DNA from: Polaromonas sp.
GTDB lineage: Bacteria > Pseudomonadota > Gammaproteobacteria > Burkholderiales > Burkholderiaceae_C
Length of the DNA: 64,000 nucleotides
Direction of reading: 5' to 3'
NCBI RefSeq assembly: GCF_016185115.1
Contig: NZ_JACPOF010000017.1
Span: forward strand, 186,001-250,000
Positions within the stretch are counted from its first letter, which is position 1, and each line of letters opens with the position of its first letter. The notes under the pieces were generated by a model, which had not been told where the DNA came from, did no database searches, and saw only the letters and a program-made list of their open reading frames with translations. A program made the position numbers and the translations under genes. Shown piece after piece: positions 9,813 to 19,683 of this stretch.

Positions 9813-10901
9813 TCAAGGCAGAGGTATCAGCAGCTTGAAATCTGTTCGCCCCGGGACGCTGTCACACTCGATCAAACCGTGATGTTGCTGGACAAAAGTT
9901 TGCGCCAATGTCAGCCCCAGCCCGGAACCGCCTTCCCGCCCCGAGATCAGGGGATAGAAAATCCGGTCCTTGATGGAGTCCGGCACGCCCGGTCCATTGT
10001 CAATGACATGCAATTCCAGTGCCAAGCGATAGCGTTGCTTGCCAAAAGTTACCTGACGGGCAATTCTGGTCTTGAAACTGATCTGCGCATCGCCCTGTGA
10101 GATGCGTTCTGCAAGCGCGTGCGCGGCGTTGTGGGCAATATTCAACACTGCCTGGATGAGTTGCTCCCGGTCACCGCGAAAGTCGGGAATCGAGGTGTCA
10201 TAGTCGCGCAACACGCGCAGGCCCTTGGGGAACTCGGCCAGGATGAGCGATCGCACGCGCTCGCAAACTTCATGGATATTGACATCGCCCACCAGGTGGG
10301 GCCGGCGATGCGGCGCCAGCAGGCGGTCCACCAGTGTTTGCAGGCGGTCGGCCTCATGGATGATGACCTGGGTGTATTCGGTCAGGTCCTTGCCGATTTC
10401 CATCTGCAAGAGCTGCGCAGCGCCGCGAATGCCGCCCAGCGGGTTCTTGATTTCATGGGCCAGGTTGCGGATCAGTTCCTTGTTGGCCTGGGCCTGGTCT
10501 ATCAGGCGCTCTTCCCGGTCCTGCTTGGCCTGCTGCTCCAGCGGCAGCAATTCAACAATCGCCTCACCCGGCGTATCGGTTTGCGCCACCACCACGTGAA
10601 CCGGCATGGGCTCACGGTTCATGGGCCTGAGCCAGGCGTCATAGCGCAGGGCGGCAAATTCATTGCTGCCCGCACCTTCCAGCGCGTTCTGCAGGATATG
10701 CGGCTCGGTAAAGCAGTCGGGCAACTGCGAACCTTCAATGGTGCGGCGCGAGGTGCCAAGCGCGTCTTCAAGCGCAGCGTTGGCAAATACCACACCGCCG
10801 TCCGTGCGCACCACGGCTATCAGCGTGGCCAGCAGGTCAAACGATTGAAAGCGTGGCGGGTTCGCAGCAGGCGACAGGGCAAAAAATTTGGGGGTTTTCA
10901 A
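9813..10901 (-). CDS. glnL: Nitrogen regulation sensor kinase NtrB
   Basis: PAS region plus NLAHEIKNPLGGIRGAAQLLQ H-box and GxGxxG ATPase motifs; adjacent to ntrC. Confidence 0.95.
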   Translation of the reverse strand: MKTPKFFALSPAANPPRFQSFDLLATLIAVVRTDGGVVFANAALEDALGTSRRTIEGSQLPDCFTEPHILQNALEGAGSNEFAALRYDAWLRPMNREPMPVHVVVAQTDTPGEAIVELLPLEQQAKQDREERLIDQAQANKELIRNLAHEIKNPLGGIRGAAQLLQMEIGKDLTEYTQVIIHEADRLQTLVDRLLAPHRRPHLVGDVNIHEVCERVRSLILAEFPKGLRVLRDYDTSIPDFRGDREQLIQAVLNIAHNAAHALAERISQGDAQISFKTRIARQVTFGKQRYRLALELHVIDNGPGVPDSIKDRIFYPLISGREGGSGLGLTLAQTFVQQHHGLIECDSVPGRTDFKLLIPLP

Positions 10902-10975
10902 GCCCCCATTTTGACCGAAACCCGGGCCGGCCCAAACAGGTACTTTTGGGGAATGTTGGGGCTTTTGGGCCAGAG

Positions 10976-11491
10976 TCAGTTGCTTGAAGGAATGCGCGAA
11001 AGTTCACGCTTGAGGCCGGCGATGTCGCTCTGGTTGCGGGCAATGCTCTCCTTGAGCTCGGCCACACGGTCGAGGTAACGCTGGTAGTTTCTGCCTTCTA
11101 TGCCCTGCTTTTCGGGCTCGCCGTTGTTGAATTCTTTTTGCTGCTCGGCCAGCTTGGCCTCGGCTTTTTTGAGTTCTGACTCAAGAATGCTGCGCGAATC
11201 GCTCTCGCGCGCCTTTTGCTCGGCACTGCCCTCCGGCCGGGTGAAGCCTGGATTGGCGCCTGCGACGCGCACTGGAGCCTTGGCCACGGGAGCGTTCTGC
11301 ATGACGGTGACGTGGCCACCCTGCATGGTCTTGCATCCGCGCGTCTGGGCTTCTTTGGCATTGTTGATGTATTCAACAGGCACGCCGCCAGCACCGCCGC
11401 AACGGTAAACCTGCGCCATGGCAGGGGCTGAAACGCCGGCCAGCAAGGCCAGAGCCAGCAAACATCCGGGAAACGACAAGGCTTGGTTCAT
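10976..11491 (-). CDS. DUF4124-like exported protein with C-terminal coiled coil
   Basis: Signal peptide (MNQALSFPGCLLALALLAGVSAPAMAQ), VYRCGGAGGVPVEYINN, then charged coiled coil; likely start at 11491. Confidence 0.65.
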   Translation of the reverse strand: MNQALSFPGCLLALALLAGVSAPAMAQVYRCGGAGGVPVEYINNAKEAQTRGCKTMQGGHVTVMQNAPVAKAPVRVAGANPGFTRPEGSAEQKARESDSRSILESELKKAEAKLAEQQKEFNNGEPEKQGIEGRNYQRYLDRVAELKESIARNQSDIAGLKRELSRIPSSN

Positions 11492-11589
11492 ATATTCACC
11501 CCTTAGACCGAACATCAGGGACGGTCTGTCAGTATGCTGCAAAGCCCCAAAAACTCAAAATGCAGGGGATAACCACGCGCCGCACCATG

Positions 11590-11619
11590 AAAAAAGGACG
11601 GCCAGGGCCGTCCTTTTTT
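11590..11619 (-). terminator. Intrinsic terminator downstream of glnA
   Basis: AAAAAAGGACGGCC-AG-GGCCGTCCTTTTTT stem-loop. Confidence 0.85.
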
Positions 11620-11664
11620 AACAACACCATGTAAGCAAAGCTACATGGCGTGCCCTTGCCGGGT

Positions 11665-13083
11665 TTACAGCGAGTAATACATGTCGAACTCGGCTGGATG
11701 GGTGGCCATGCGCATGCGCGTGACTTCCTGCATCTTGAGGTCGATGTAAGCGTCGATGTACGAGTCGGTGAACACGCCACCCTTGGTCAGGAAGGCGCGG
11801 TCGGCGTCGAGGCAGTCCAGCGCCTGGTCCAGGCTGTGGCAGACGGTTGGGATCAACGCGTCTTCTTCCGGCGGCAGATGGTAGAGGTCCTTGCTGGCGG
11901 CTTCGCCAGGATGGATCTTGTTTTCAACGCCGTCCAGACCCGCCATCAGCAGGGCCGAGAAGCCGAGGTAGGGGTTCATCAGTGGATCAGGGAAGCGTGC
12001 CTCAACACGGCGGCCCTTGGGGTTTGCCACAAACGGGATACGGATCGAAGCGGAGCGGTTCTTGGCAGAGTAAGCCAGCTTGACCGGAGCCTCAAAACCA
12101 GGAACCAGGCGCTTGTAGCTGTTGGTGCCGGGGTTGGTGATGGCGTTCAGGGCGCGTGCGTGCTTGATGATGCCGCCGATGTAGTACAGGGCGAAATCAG
12201 ACAGGCCTGCATAGCCGTCGCCGGCGAACAGGTTCTTGCCGTCTTTCCAGACCGACTGGTGAACGTGCATGCCGGAACCGTTGTCGCCAACGATGGGCTT
12301 GGGCATGAAGGTGGCGGTCTTGCCGTAGGCGTGGGCCACGTTGTGGATCACGTACTTCTGCAGCTGAACCCAGTCGGCGCGCTGGATCAGCGTGCTGAAT
12401 TTGGTGCCCAGTTCCATCTGGCCGGCGTTGGCGACTTCATGGTGATGCACTTCGACAGGAATGCCGAGGGCTTCGAGCACCAGGCACATTTCGGAGCGCA
12501 TGTCCTGGAAGCTGTCAACTGGTGGCACAGGGAAATAGCCACCCTTGACAGCAGGACGGTGTCCGCTGTTGCCATGCTCGTATTCCTTGCCGGTGTTCCA
12601 GGAGGCTTCTTCAGAGCCGATCTTCACGAAGCAGCCGGACATGTCGGTTTGCCAGCGAACGCTGTCGAACACGAAAAACTCCGGCTCGGGACCGAAGTAA
12701 GCGGTGTCGCCCAGGCCGGAGGCCTTCATGTAGGCTTCGGCGCGCTTGGCCAGCGAACGCGGATCGCGCTCGTAGGCTTTGCCGTCGGCCGGATCAATGA
12801 CGTCGCAGGTCAGGATCAGCGTTGTTTCTTCAAAAAACGGATCGATATTGGCGGTATTGGGGTCGGGCATGAGTTGCATGTCCGAGGCTTCAATGCCCTT
12901 CCAGCCAGCGATGGACGAGCCATCAAATGCGTGGCCGGAAACAAATTTGTCTTCATCGAAATGGGAAACAGGCACGCTGACGTGCTGCTCCTTGCCCCGT
13001 GTGTCGGTAAAACGGAAGTCAACAAACTTGACTTCGTTTTCCTTGACCATTTTTATGACGTCTGCGACGGTCTTTGCCATCAA
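11665..13083 (-). CDS. glnA: Type I glutamine synthetase
   Basis: [50 protein letters not shown] motifs. Confidence 0.98.
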   Translation of the reverse strand: MMAKTVADVIKMVKENEVKFVDFRFTDTRGKEQHVSVPVSHFDEDKFVSGHAFDGSSIAGWKGIEASDMQLMPDPNTANIDPFFEETTLILTCDVIDPADGKAYERDPRSLAKRAEAYMKASGLGDTAYFGPEPEFFVFDSVRWQTDMSGCFVKIGSEEASWNTGKEYEHGNSGHRPAVKGGYFPVPPVDSFQDMRSEMCLVLEALGIPVEVHHHEVANAGQMELGTKFSTLIQRADWVQLQKYVIHNVAHAYGKTATFMPKPIVGDNGSGMHVHQSVWKDGKNLFAGDGYAGLSDFALYYIGGIIKHARALNAITNPGTNSYKRLVPGFEAPVKLAYSAKNRSASIRIPFVANPKGRRVEARFPDPLMNPYLGFSALLMAGLDGVENKIHPGEAASKDLYHLPPEEDALIPTVCHSLDQALDCLDADRAFLTKGGVFTDSYIDAYIDLKMQEVTRMRMATHPAEFDMYYSL

Positions 13084-13131
13084 ATTCTCCTGTGCGGGAT
13101 GGTTGTAAAAAATCTTGTCGGAACTGCTGAA

Positions 13132-13147
13132 TGCACTTTTTGTGCCA
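13132..13147 (-). promoter_or_regulatory. Sigma54 (RpoN) promoter for glnA
   Basis: Reverse-strand TGGCAC-AAAAA-GTGCA matches TGGCAC-N5-TTGCA with exact GG/GC spacing, ~50 nt upstream of glnA ATG. Confidence 0.82.
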
Positions 13148-13264
13148 CAGCCGGTGCATTCCCGGCCATCTTGTGCGCCCCCGATTGTGCCGCCAAATTT
13201 ACCGCCATCGACCCGCAGGCCGCATGAAACAGGGATCAGGCTGCAAAATCCGGATCAAATGGAA

Positions 13265-13281
13265 TGCACTTATTTGGTGCA
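13265..13281. promoter_or_regulatory. NtrC enhancer-type site 1 upstream of glnA
   Basis: TGCACTTATTTGGTGCA, near-perfect match to TGCACC-N4/5-GGTGCA. Confidence 0.8.
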
Positions 13282-13290
13282 AATACAAAT

Positions 13291-13307
13291 GACACAAATA
13301 TGGTGCG
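13291..13307. promoter_or_regulatory. NtrC enhancer-type site 2 upstream of glnA
   Basis: GACACAAATATGGTGCG, weaker match, 26 bp from site 1. Confidence 0.6.
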
Positions 13308-13312
13308 TTTTG

Positions 13313-14221
13313 TTATCGCACCAATTCGGGGCCAATCTTGAAGTCAAATTTCCGGACGCCGGAAAGCAGCTCCGGATAGGCTGCATCGACAGATGCAGGC
13401 ATGCCTTTGACCCCCAGTTCGATGTGACGGCCATAGGTGGGATGGTCAACGCTGGGCAGGCTGAACACCTTGACGCCCGGATGCGCCGCTTCGATGTCCT
13501 GCATCAGCGGCGTCAGTGTGGCCTCCATGGAGCCAAACACGATCACGGATTTTTCGACATAGGCCTCGGTCCTGTGAAGGTGTTTGTATTTCTGGTCCAG
13601 CACTGCCTCCATCATGGGCCAGGCCATGACAGGAAAGCCGGGAAGAAAATGTACGCCCCCACGCTTCCCCACTGCGTGTGGGTCGCTGCCCCCCGAGGGG
13701 GCTGTGCTTGCTTGGGGCGGCCCGGCGCGGCGCACTTGCGGACTTTGCCCCGGATAAATTGAAAACCCGGGAATCTTGTTGTAGGGGTTGGTGATGATCT
13801 CCGCACCGACCGGGAACACACCCATGTTGAGGCGGTGGATGTTGTCATGCCGGTCCGGGTCAAACGGCACGCCCTGCTCTTTTGCGGTGTCCTTCATGCG
13901 TTCCGTGATGAGCAGCTTCGCCTCGGGGTGCAGCGCAAGCCCGACGCCCAGCGCCTTCGCGGCGCACTGGCGCGTGTGGTCATCGGGCGTGGCACCTATG
14001 CCGCCGCAGGAGAACACCACATCGCCCGACTTGCGCGCGCCCTCAAAGGCGCGGGCCAGGGTGGCCGTGATCCGATCCGGGTCGTCGCCCACATAGTCGG
14101 CAAACGACAGCTGCAGGCCGCGTGCGCCCAGCAGTTCTATGAATTTGGGCAGGTGCTTGTCAGCGCGTTTGCCGGAAAGGATTTCATCGCCAATGATGAC
14201 AATGCCAAAAGATGTGGTCAT
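13313..14221 (-). CDS. CinA-like competence/damage-inducible protein A (MoaB/Mog-fold domain)
   Basis: FGIVIIGDEILSGKRADKHLPKFIELLGARGLQLSFADYVGDD and GGIGATPDDHTRQ; contains a repeat-derived insertion. Confidence 0.88.
   Translation of the reverse strand: MTTSFGIVIIGDEILSGKRADKHLPKFIELLGARGLQLSFADYVGDDPDRITATLARAFEGARKSGDVVFSCGGIGATPDDHTRQCAAKALGVGLALHPEAKLLITERMKDTAKEQGVPFDPDRHDNIHRLNMGVFPVGAEIITNPYNKIPGFSIYPGQSPQVRRAGPPQASTAPSGGSDPHAVGKRGGVHFLPGFPVMAWPMMEAVLDQKYKHLHRTEAYVEKSVIVFGSMEATLTPLMQDIEAAHPGVKVFSLPSVDHPTYGRHIELGVKGMPASVDAAYPELLSGVRKFDFKIGPELVR
13655..13732 (-). repeat. Dispersed C/G-rich repeat family R1, copy 1, inside the cinA-like ORF
   Basis: gcccccacgcttccccactgcgtgtgggtcgctgccccccgagggggctgtgcttgcttggggcggcccggcgcggcg aligns closely with the reverse complement of 57259-57336. 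Confidence 0.85.
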
Positions 14222-14247
14222 GCGGTTTGGGAAATTGCGGAAGGGAT

Positions 14248-15174
14248 TCAGGGAGGAAGGTCAGTCTTGCCGCCCGGCATGCCAAAGCCCGGCGCAGGTC
14301 CCGGCAAGGCTTGGGGTGCGAGGTCGGTGGCAATGGATGAGACGGCCTGTTGCGCCAGCGGGTCGGGCGCGAAAGCATTGTTTTTCTGCCTGAGCTGCTC
14401 CAGCGCGGCCAGCGTGTAATGCGCGAACCAGAGCGATGAAAAGGCGAATACCAGCGTGTAGATCCAGATCGCGGCCGGCACCAGGATAGGCGCCATCGCC
14501 ACAAACATGGCGCCAGACGCCCACAGGATGCTGGGAGCTGCGCCCAGGTAGCCGCTGATGATGCCAATGCCGAGCAGCTGCACGCGGTGTTCCCTGAATA
14601 TCTGGCGACGCTCCTCGCTGCTGGCGTGGTCCACCATGGCGTCGTAAGACATCACGCGGTAAGTCAGCCAGCCCCAGATCAATGGCGGCAGTATGAGAAT
14701 CAGCGGCGGTACCAGCCAGAGCGGGATGGACAACACCAGCGCAATCAACGCCAGCAGCGTGGAGCCCAGCGACCAGAACACGCTGGCGACCATGGAGCCG
14801 CCCTTTTTGCGCTCCAGTTGCGGGAAGCGCCGCTCGGCCACCAGCGCCACCATGGACGGCGTCATGAACAGCGCGACGAACAGTAGCGAAACGATGACGA
14901 TCACCGGAATCGCCATGAACAGCAGCAGCACAGGCGCAAGCACCACACGCAGGTTGGACAGGCCCAGGCCCTCGATCCAGCGCACCATGGAACTCACGAG
15001 TTCATAACTGTCCAGGTTGTTGCGTATCGCGGCAATGGTGCTTTCCCAGAAGAAGTAACCCAGACCCAGCGACAGCGCTGCCATGATGACCAGCGGCAGC
15101 ACAGACAGCGCGATCACCCGCGGATGCAGGCAATACATGGCCGCGCGCCAGAAAGAGTCGAGGAGTTTGCCCAT
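14248..15174 (-). CDS. EI24/CysZ-like domain integral membrane protein
   Basis: Multiple hydrophobic TM segments; MGKLLDSFWRAAMYCLHPRVIALSVLPLVIMAALSLGLGYFFWE typical of EI24 domain proteins in Burkholderiales. Confidence 0.8.
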   Translation of the reverse strand: MGKLLDSFWRAAMYCLHPRVIALSVLPLVIMAALSLGLGYFFWESTIAAIRNNLDSYELVSSMVRWIEGLGLSNLRVVLAPVLLLFMAIPVIVIVSLLFVALFMTPSMVALVAERRFPQLERKKGGSMVASVFWSLGSTLLALIALVLSIPLWLVPPLILILPPLIWGWLTYRVMSYDAMVDHASSEERRQIFREHRVQLLGIGIISGYLGAAPSILWASGAMFVAMAPILVPAAIWIYTLVFAFSSLWFAHYTLAALEQLRQKNNAFAPDPLAQQAVSSIATDLAPQALPGPAPGFGMPGGKTDLPP

Positions 15175-15192
15175 AGGCAGAGGATAACGCGG

Positions 15193-16155
15193 TCAGGCTT
15201 TGCCGAACAGGCGCTTTAAACCTACCCATTGCTGCGACCAGAATCCACGGCCGTAATCGCGATTGGCTTCAACCTGGTCACGTATGCCCGTCGGGTCGTA
15301 ACGCTGCTGGAAGTTGGCTGTGCCGAACAGTACATCCCACCACGGCAGCAGTACACCGAAGTTATGGCCACCCAGAACAGTCTGTTCGTTCTTCAGGCTT
15401 TCATGCCCTATGCCAATGCTGTGATGCACGCGGTGAAAGCGCGGGCTCACCCACAGGTATTCGCCAATGCGGCCAAACGACAGACGCAGGTTGGCGTGCT
15501 GGAAACTTTCACTCAATTGCGTGAATGCGACAAGCGCCACAAACTGCCCTGGCGCCACGCCTATGAGCTGCGCGACCAGCACGACGATCACGTCATTGAT
15601 CACATCGTCTGCCAGGTGGTTGCGGTTGTCGCTCCACATGGTCATCTGCCGCTGCGCATGGTGCAGCGAATGCAGGCGCCACCACCATTCAACATGGTGC
15701 TGGCCACGGTGCGTCCAGTAGGCGACAAAGTCAAACACCACCAGGTAAATCAGAAAACTCACGATGGCGTTGTCGGTCACGCCGGGCCATATCTGGTCGA
15801 GGTGAAAGGTGCCGTAACCTGCGGCGCGCAAGATGCCAAACAACTCGTCAAACCATGGCTCTAGCGTGAAGAACAGGACGACGCGAAACACGCCGAGACG
15901 GTGGATCAGCGTGTAGAGGATGTCGGTGCGTATGGTGGCGCGGTCAGTCACCGGCTCAACTGGCCGCCAGCGCTGAAGCGGCCCGATGATGGCCAGCAAA
16001 ACGATGATTTGAATGACACCCGCCAGCAGCCACGCGGTGGCCTGGTAGCCATCTTCCAGAAAGTTGGCCATGCCCATCGAAAACAGCAGCGGCTGCGCCA
16101 CCGCATTGAACAGCCACTCCTGCACATTGCCGAAAAGATCCGTGAACCAGCCCAT
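15193..16155 (-). CDS. Sterol desaturase / fatty acid hydroxylase superfamily membrane protein
   Basis: His-box motifs: FVAYWTHRGQHHVEWWWRLHSLHHAQ and RFHRVHHS. Confidence 0.9.
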   Translation of the reverse strand: MGWFTDLFGNVQEWLFNAVAQPLLFSMGMANFLEDGYQATAWLLAGVIQIIVLLAIIGPLQRWRPVEPVTDRATIRTDILYTLIHRLGVFRVVLFFTLEPWFDELFGILRAAGYGTFHLDQIWPGVTDNAIVSFLIYLVVFDFVAYWTHRGQHHVEWWWRLHSLHHAQRQMTMWSDNRNHLADDVINDVIVVLVAQLIGVAPGQFVALVAFTQLSESFQHANLRLSFGRIGEYLWVSPRFHRVHHSIGIGHESLKNEQTVLGGHNFGVLLPWWDVLFGTANFQQRYDPTGIRDQVEANRDYGRGFWSQQWVGLKRLFGKA

Positions 16156-16160
16156 GGCTT

Positions 16161-16973
16161 CTATTTTGCAGGCGCTGTATTTGGCGCGCCCATGCGGCTG
16201 TCAATCCAGGCCTTGTACTGGGGGTGTTCGCGCAAGGTCTTGAAGCAGAAGCCGCGTGACTGCAGGCCGGTGATGAGCGGCTCAAAAACAGCGGGCGCCC
16301 AGGCGTCCTTGCGCGACCAGATACCGAGGTGCGCCAGCAGGATGTCGCCGGGTTTGATGCCCTGCAACGCTTTTTTCAGCAAGGCATCGTTGGGAAATTT
16401 ATCGCTGGGCAACTCGTCGCCCAGAAAGCCTGCAGGCGACCAGCCCACATGTTCATAGCCGCATGACTTTGCGGCAGCCAGCAGCGCAGGTGAGGTCTTG
16501 CCACCCGGCGCACGGAACAGTGGCAGCGGTTTTTTGCCGGTGATGTCCTGCAGGCGGGTACTGGATTTGGCGATCTCTTCGCAATACTGCTTTGCCGTCC
16601 AGGTGAAATCCTTGCCCTCTTGTGGGCCTGCGGAGGGCCGCATTTTGAAGCTGACTGGATTGCCAGCCACATCGCCACGCCAGTAGGTGTGGTCGAAGGT
16701 GTGCGAAGCAAATTCATGCCCCTCGGCCGCACGCGCCTTCCACCACGGCGCCCAGTCCTTGCCCAGGCTGCCGTCGCCGGTCTTCGTGCGCTCATTGGCC
16801 GCAAAAAAAGTAACCTTGACCTGGTACTTGTTCAGGAGGTCAGCCATCAGGGGCGCGACCTCCATATGGCCTGTGTCAAGCGTCAGGTAAACCGGTTTGC
16901 AAGCCGGTTGAGCCTTGGCTATACCGGCCAAAAATGCGCAGCCTGCCGCCAGCGCGAAGGTGGCGAGCCGCAT
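16161..16973 (-). CDS. Polysaccharide deacetylase family protein (exported)
   Basis: Signal peptide MRLATFALAAGCAFLAGIAKAQ, VYLTLDTGHMEVAPLMADLLNKYQVKVTFFAANERT, HEFASHTFDHTYW; start at 16973 avoids overlap with the upstream gene. Confidence 0.88.
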   Translation of the reverse strand: MRLATFALAAGCAFLAGIAKAQPACKPVYLTLDTGHMEVAPLMADLLNKYQVKVTFFAANERTKTGDGSLGKDWAPWWKARAAEGHEFASHTFDHTYWRGDVAGNPVSFKMRPSAGPQEGKDFTWTAKQYCEEIAKSSTRLQDITGKKPLPLFRAPGGKTSPALLAAAKSCGYEHVGWSPAGFLGDELPSDKFPNDALLKKALQGIKPGDILLAHLGIWSRKDAWAPAVFEPLITGLQSRGFCFKTLREHPQYKAWIDSRMGAPNTAPAK

Positions 16974-16980
16974 GGCGCTT

Positions 16981-18063
16981 CTAGCGTGGGGAGTGGTCCA
17001 GCGTCCAGACACCGTGGGGGCTCTTTCCGACATTGACCTGGCGGACGATCTTGCGCGTGGCGACATCGATGACGGTGAGCTTGCGGGCCCAGCGCGAGGT
17101 GACCATGATCTGCTTGCCGTCGCGGCTCACGTCGATACAGTCCGGGCCGCCAGGTGCAGGGTAGTTGTCAACCACTTCCAGCGTCTGCAGGTCTATCCTG
17201 CTGATGCTGTTGGCCACGCGGTTGCTCACCAGCACATGGCGCTGGTCACCAAAGGCGCGGAAGGCATGGGCGCCGGCGCCGGTCTTGATGCTCTTGTGGC
17301 GCACAGGCGTCTTGCCGCTGACGTCATAGACCTCAACTGCATCACTGCCGGTCAGGCCGACCAGCAGGAATTTGTCATCGGCCGTGCCATAAACGTCTGC
17401 GGGGATCGAGCCGGTTTTGGTACGCCACTTCACGGTTTGCGTGGCCAGGTCGAGCGCGATCAGTTCGTCACTGTCCTGCATGGTCGAATAAATCGTGGTG
17501 CTCTTGCTGTCTATCCACAAATGGCTGGGGGTCTTGCCGGTGGGCACGCGCTTGACCAGCGTGATGTCCTTGCCGTCCCACTTGTAGATGTCGATGTGGT
17601 TCAGGCGGTTGGCTGCCGTGACAAACCATTTCATGTCCGGCGAAAACCGCAGCTGGTAGGGGTCAATGATGCCGCGTATGGTGCGCTGCACTTCGGCGGT
17701 TTTGGGGTCGATAAAGGTCAGCGAATCCGACAGTGCGTTGGCGACGATGACCGATTTTTCATCCGGCGTCAGGTAGATGTGGTGAGGCTGCTTGCCGGTG
17801 GGGATGCGTTTGGTCTCGGCCCAGGTCACGGGGCTGATGACGCTGACGCTGTCGTCGAGCGAATTGAGCACAAACACGGGGTTGGTCATGGCCGCTGCGG
17901 GCTGCGCCGGTTTGGGCGCTGCAGCAGCCGATGCACTTGGTGCGGCGGCAGAGGCCGCTGGTTTGGCGGGCGTCTGGGCCAGCGCCGGAACACACAGGAT
18001 GCCAGTCAGGGCGAACGTTGAGGCCATCAGCCCAAAGGCCGGAAAACGAAGGGAAACAGTCAC
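16981..18063 (-). CDS. YVTN/NHL-type beta-propeller repeat protein (exported)
   Basis: Signal peptide plus repeats such as VFVLNSLDDSVSVISPVTWAETKRIPTGKQPHHIYLTPDEKSVIVAN. Confidence 0.85.
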   Translation of the reverse strand: MTVSLRFPAFGLMASTFALTGILCVPALAQTPAKPAASAAAPSASAAAAPKPAQPAAAMTNPVFVLNSLDDSVSVISPVTWAETKRIPTGKQPHHIYLTPDEKSVIVANALSDSLTFIDPKTAEVQRTIRGIIDPYQLRFSPDMKWFVTAANRLNHIDIYKWDGKDITLVKRVPTGKTPSHLWIDSKSTTIYSTMQDSDELIALDLATQTVKWRTKTGSIPADVYGTADDKFLLVGLTGSDAVEVYDVSGKTPVRHKSIKTGAGAHAFRAFGDQRHVLVSNRVANSISRIDLQTLEVVDNYPAPGGPDCIDVSRDGKQIMVTSRWARKLTVIDVATRKIVRQVNVGKSPHGVWTLDHSPR

Positions 18064-18172
18064 AAAACGGGCTTTCTGAGGTCTATCGTGTCAATTGGCT
18101 AGTGTACCGGGCCGGGCACGCTGGACAGGCTGAAACGCCTGTGGAAGTAAGGGCATCACTTACGATAGCGGG

Positions 18173-18946
18173 ATGAATTTACGGCTTGTTGACGATACGC
18201 AACTGGAGGTCAAACAGATTGCCGGCCCGGCCACCCTGGCGCCGCTGGTTTTTCTGCATGAAGGCTTGGGCTCTGTCAGCCTGTGGACGCAGCGCGGCCT
18301 GGACTGGCCAGCCGCCGTATGCGCGGCCACGGGCCGGGCTGGCATCGTGTATTCACGGCGCGGCTATGGGCAGTCATCGCCTGTGCCCCCGGTGCGCAAT
18401 TACCTCAAACCAGACTACATGCATGTCGAGGCGTGGAGGGTACTGCCTGCGCTGCTCGGCGACCTGGGCATCGCAAAGCCCGTGCTGCTGGGCCACTCTG
18501 ACGGCGCGACCATCGCCCTCCTGCACGCCAGCCGCTTTCCCGTGACGGCCTGCATCGCCATGGCGCCGCATGTGATCGTGGAGGACATCTCGGTCACCGC
18601 CATCGCCGGCGCCAAAACCATGTTCGAGTCGGGCGGGCTGCGCGAACCGCTGGCAAAGCACCATGCCGATGTCGACGGCGCCTTCTGGCAATGGAATGAC
18701 ATCTGGCTGTCTGGGGGTTTTCGCAGCTTCGACGTCCGCGCCGCATGTGCGGGCATCACCGCACCGCTGCTGCTGGTTCAGGGCCTGGATGACGAATACG
18801 GCACCTTGCTGCAGCTTGATGAAATCGCAAAGGCCGCGCCTCATGCACAGCAGCTCAGGCTGGCCGATTGCGGCCATTCACCACAGCGCGACCAGCCGCA
18901 ACAGGTGATAGCTGCGGTTGCCAACTTCCTTATCGATTTGCCCTAG
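18173..18946 (+). CDS. Alpha/beta-fold hydrolase
   Basis: LGHSDGATIALLHA nucleophile elbow (GHSDG), C-terminal DCGHSPQRDQP His. Confidence 0.88.
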   Translation: MNLRLVDDTQLEVKQIAGPATLAPLVFLHEGLGSVSLWTQRGLDWPAAVCAATGRAGIVYSRRGYGQSSPVPPVRNYLKPDYMHVEAWRVLPALLGDLGIAKPVLLGHSDGATIALLHASRFPVTACIAMAPHVIVEDISVTAIAGAKTMFESGGLREPLAKHHADVDGAFWQWNDIWLSGGFRSFDVRAACAGITAPLLLVQGLDDEYGTLLQLDEIAKAAPHAQQLRLADCGHSPQRDQPQQVIAAVANFLIDLP

Positions 18947-19683
18947 GCTTTTTTACCCGCAATATCCAGCAGGTCCTGCGCCGTCAGCCAGCGCCAGCCG
19001 CCAGGCTTGAGGTCCCCGGGCAGCTGCAGATCGCCAATACGCGAGCGGTGCAGGCCGGCCACTTCTTCAACCCGGTTGCCCACAGCGGCAATCATGCGTT
19101 TGACCTGGTGGTACTTGCCTTCGGTCAGCGTCAGGCTAAGGGTGTTGTCACCGGTTTTTTCGCAGGCGGCCGCCTTGACGGGTTTGGGGTCATCATCCAG
19201 CACCACGCCCGACAACAGCTTTTGCACCTGCTTGTCGTCTACCGGGTGTTTGGCGCGCACTTCGTACACCTTGGGCACATGGTGTTTGGGCGAGCTCATG
19301 CGGTGGATGAATTTGCCGTCGTCCGACAGCAGCAGCAGGCCTGTGGTGTCCTGGTCCAGCCGCCCGACCGCCTGCACACCGGCAGCCGCACCGCCGCCGC
19401 GCTGGCGAATCGGCGCGGGCAGCAGTGTGTAGATGCTGGGATAGGTGCTGGGCTTTTGCGAGCATTCATAGCCCGCAGGTTTGTGCAGCATGAGGTAGGC
19501 CTTCTCGTGGTATTCCCACGGGGTGCCCTGCACAACGAACTGGAGGCCGGTGGCTTCAAGCTCTTCGGTTGGGTCGTCTATCGTTTTGCCATCAACGGCC
19601 ACATGGCCCTGCTGAACCAGACCTGCGCAGACACGACGTGTGCCAAAGCCCTGTGAAAAGAGAATGTCCTGAAGTTGCATCAT
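18943..19683 (-). CDS. rsuA: 16S rRNA pseudouridine synthase, RsuA family
   Basis: MQLQDILFSQGFGTRRVCAGLVQQGHVAVDGK S4 domain; AVGRLDQDTTGLLLLSDDG catalytic motif; EGKYHQVKRM. Confidence 0.9.
   Translation of the reverse strand: MMQLQDILFSQGFGTRRVCAGLVQQGHVAVDGKTIDDPTEELEATGLQFVVQGTPWEYHEKAYLMLHKPAGYECSQKPSTYPSIYTLLPAPIRQRGGGAAAGVQAVGRLDQDTTGLLLLSDDGKFIHRMSSPKHHVPKVYEVRAKHPVDDKQVQKLLSGVVLDDDPKPVKAAACEKTGDNTLSLTLTEGKYHQVKRMIAAVGNRVEEVAGLHRSRIGDLQLPGDLKPGGWRWLTAQDLLDIAGKKA

Noticed and set aside
10119-11078. 319 aa plus-strand ORF
   Set aside because: Antisense to ntrB; shadow ORF.
11650-13227. 525 aa plus-strand ORF
   Set aside because: Exactly antisense to glnA; long antisense ORFs are expected in high-GC coding DNA and the translation has no recognisable domain.
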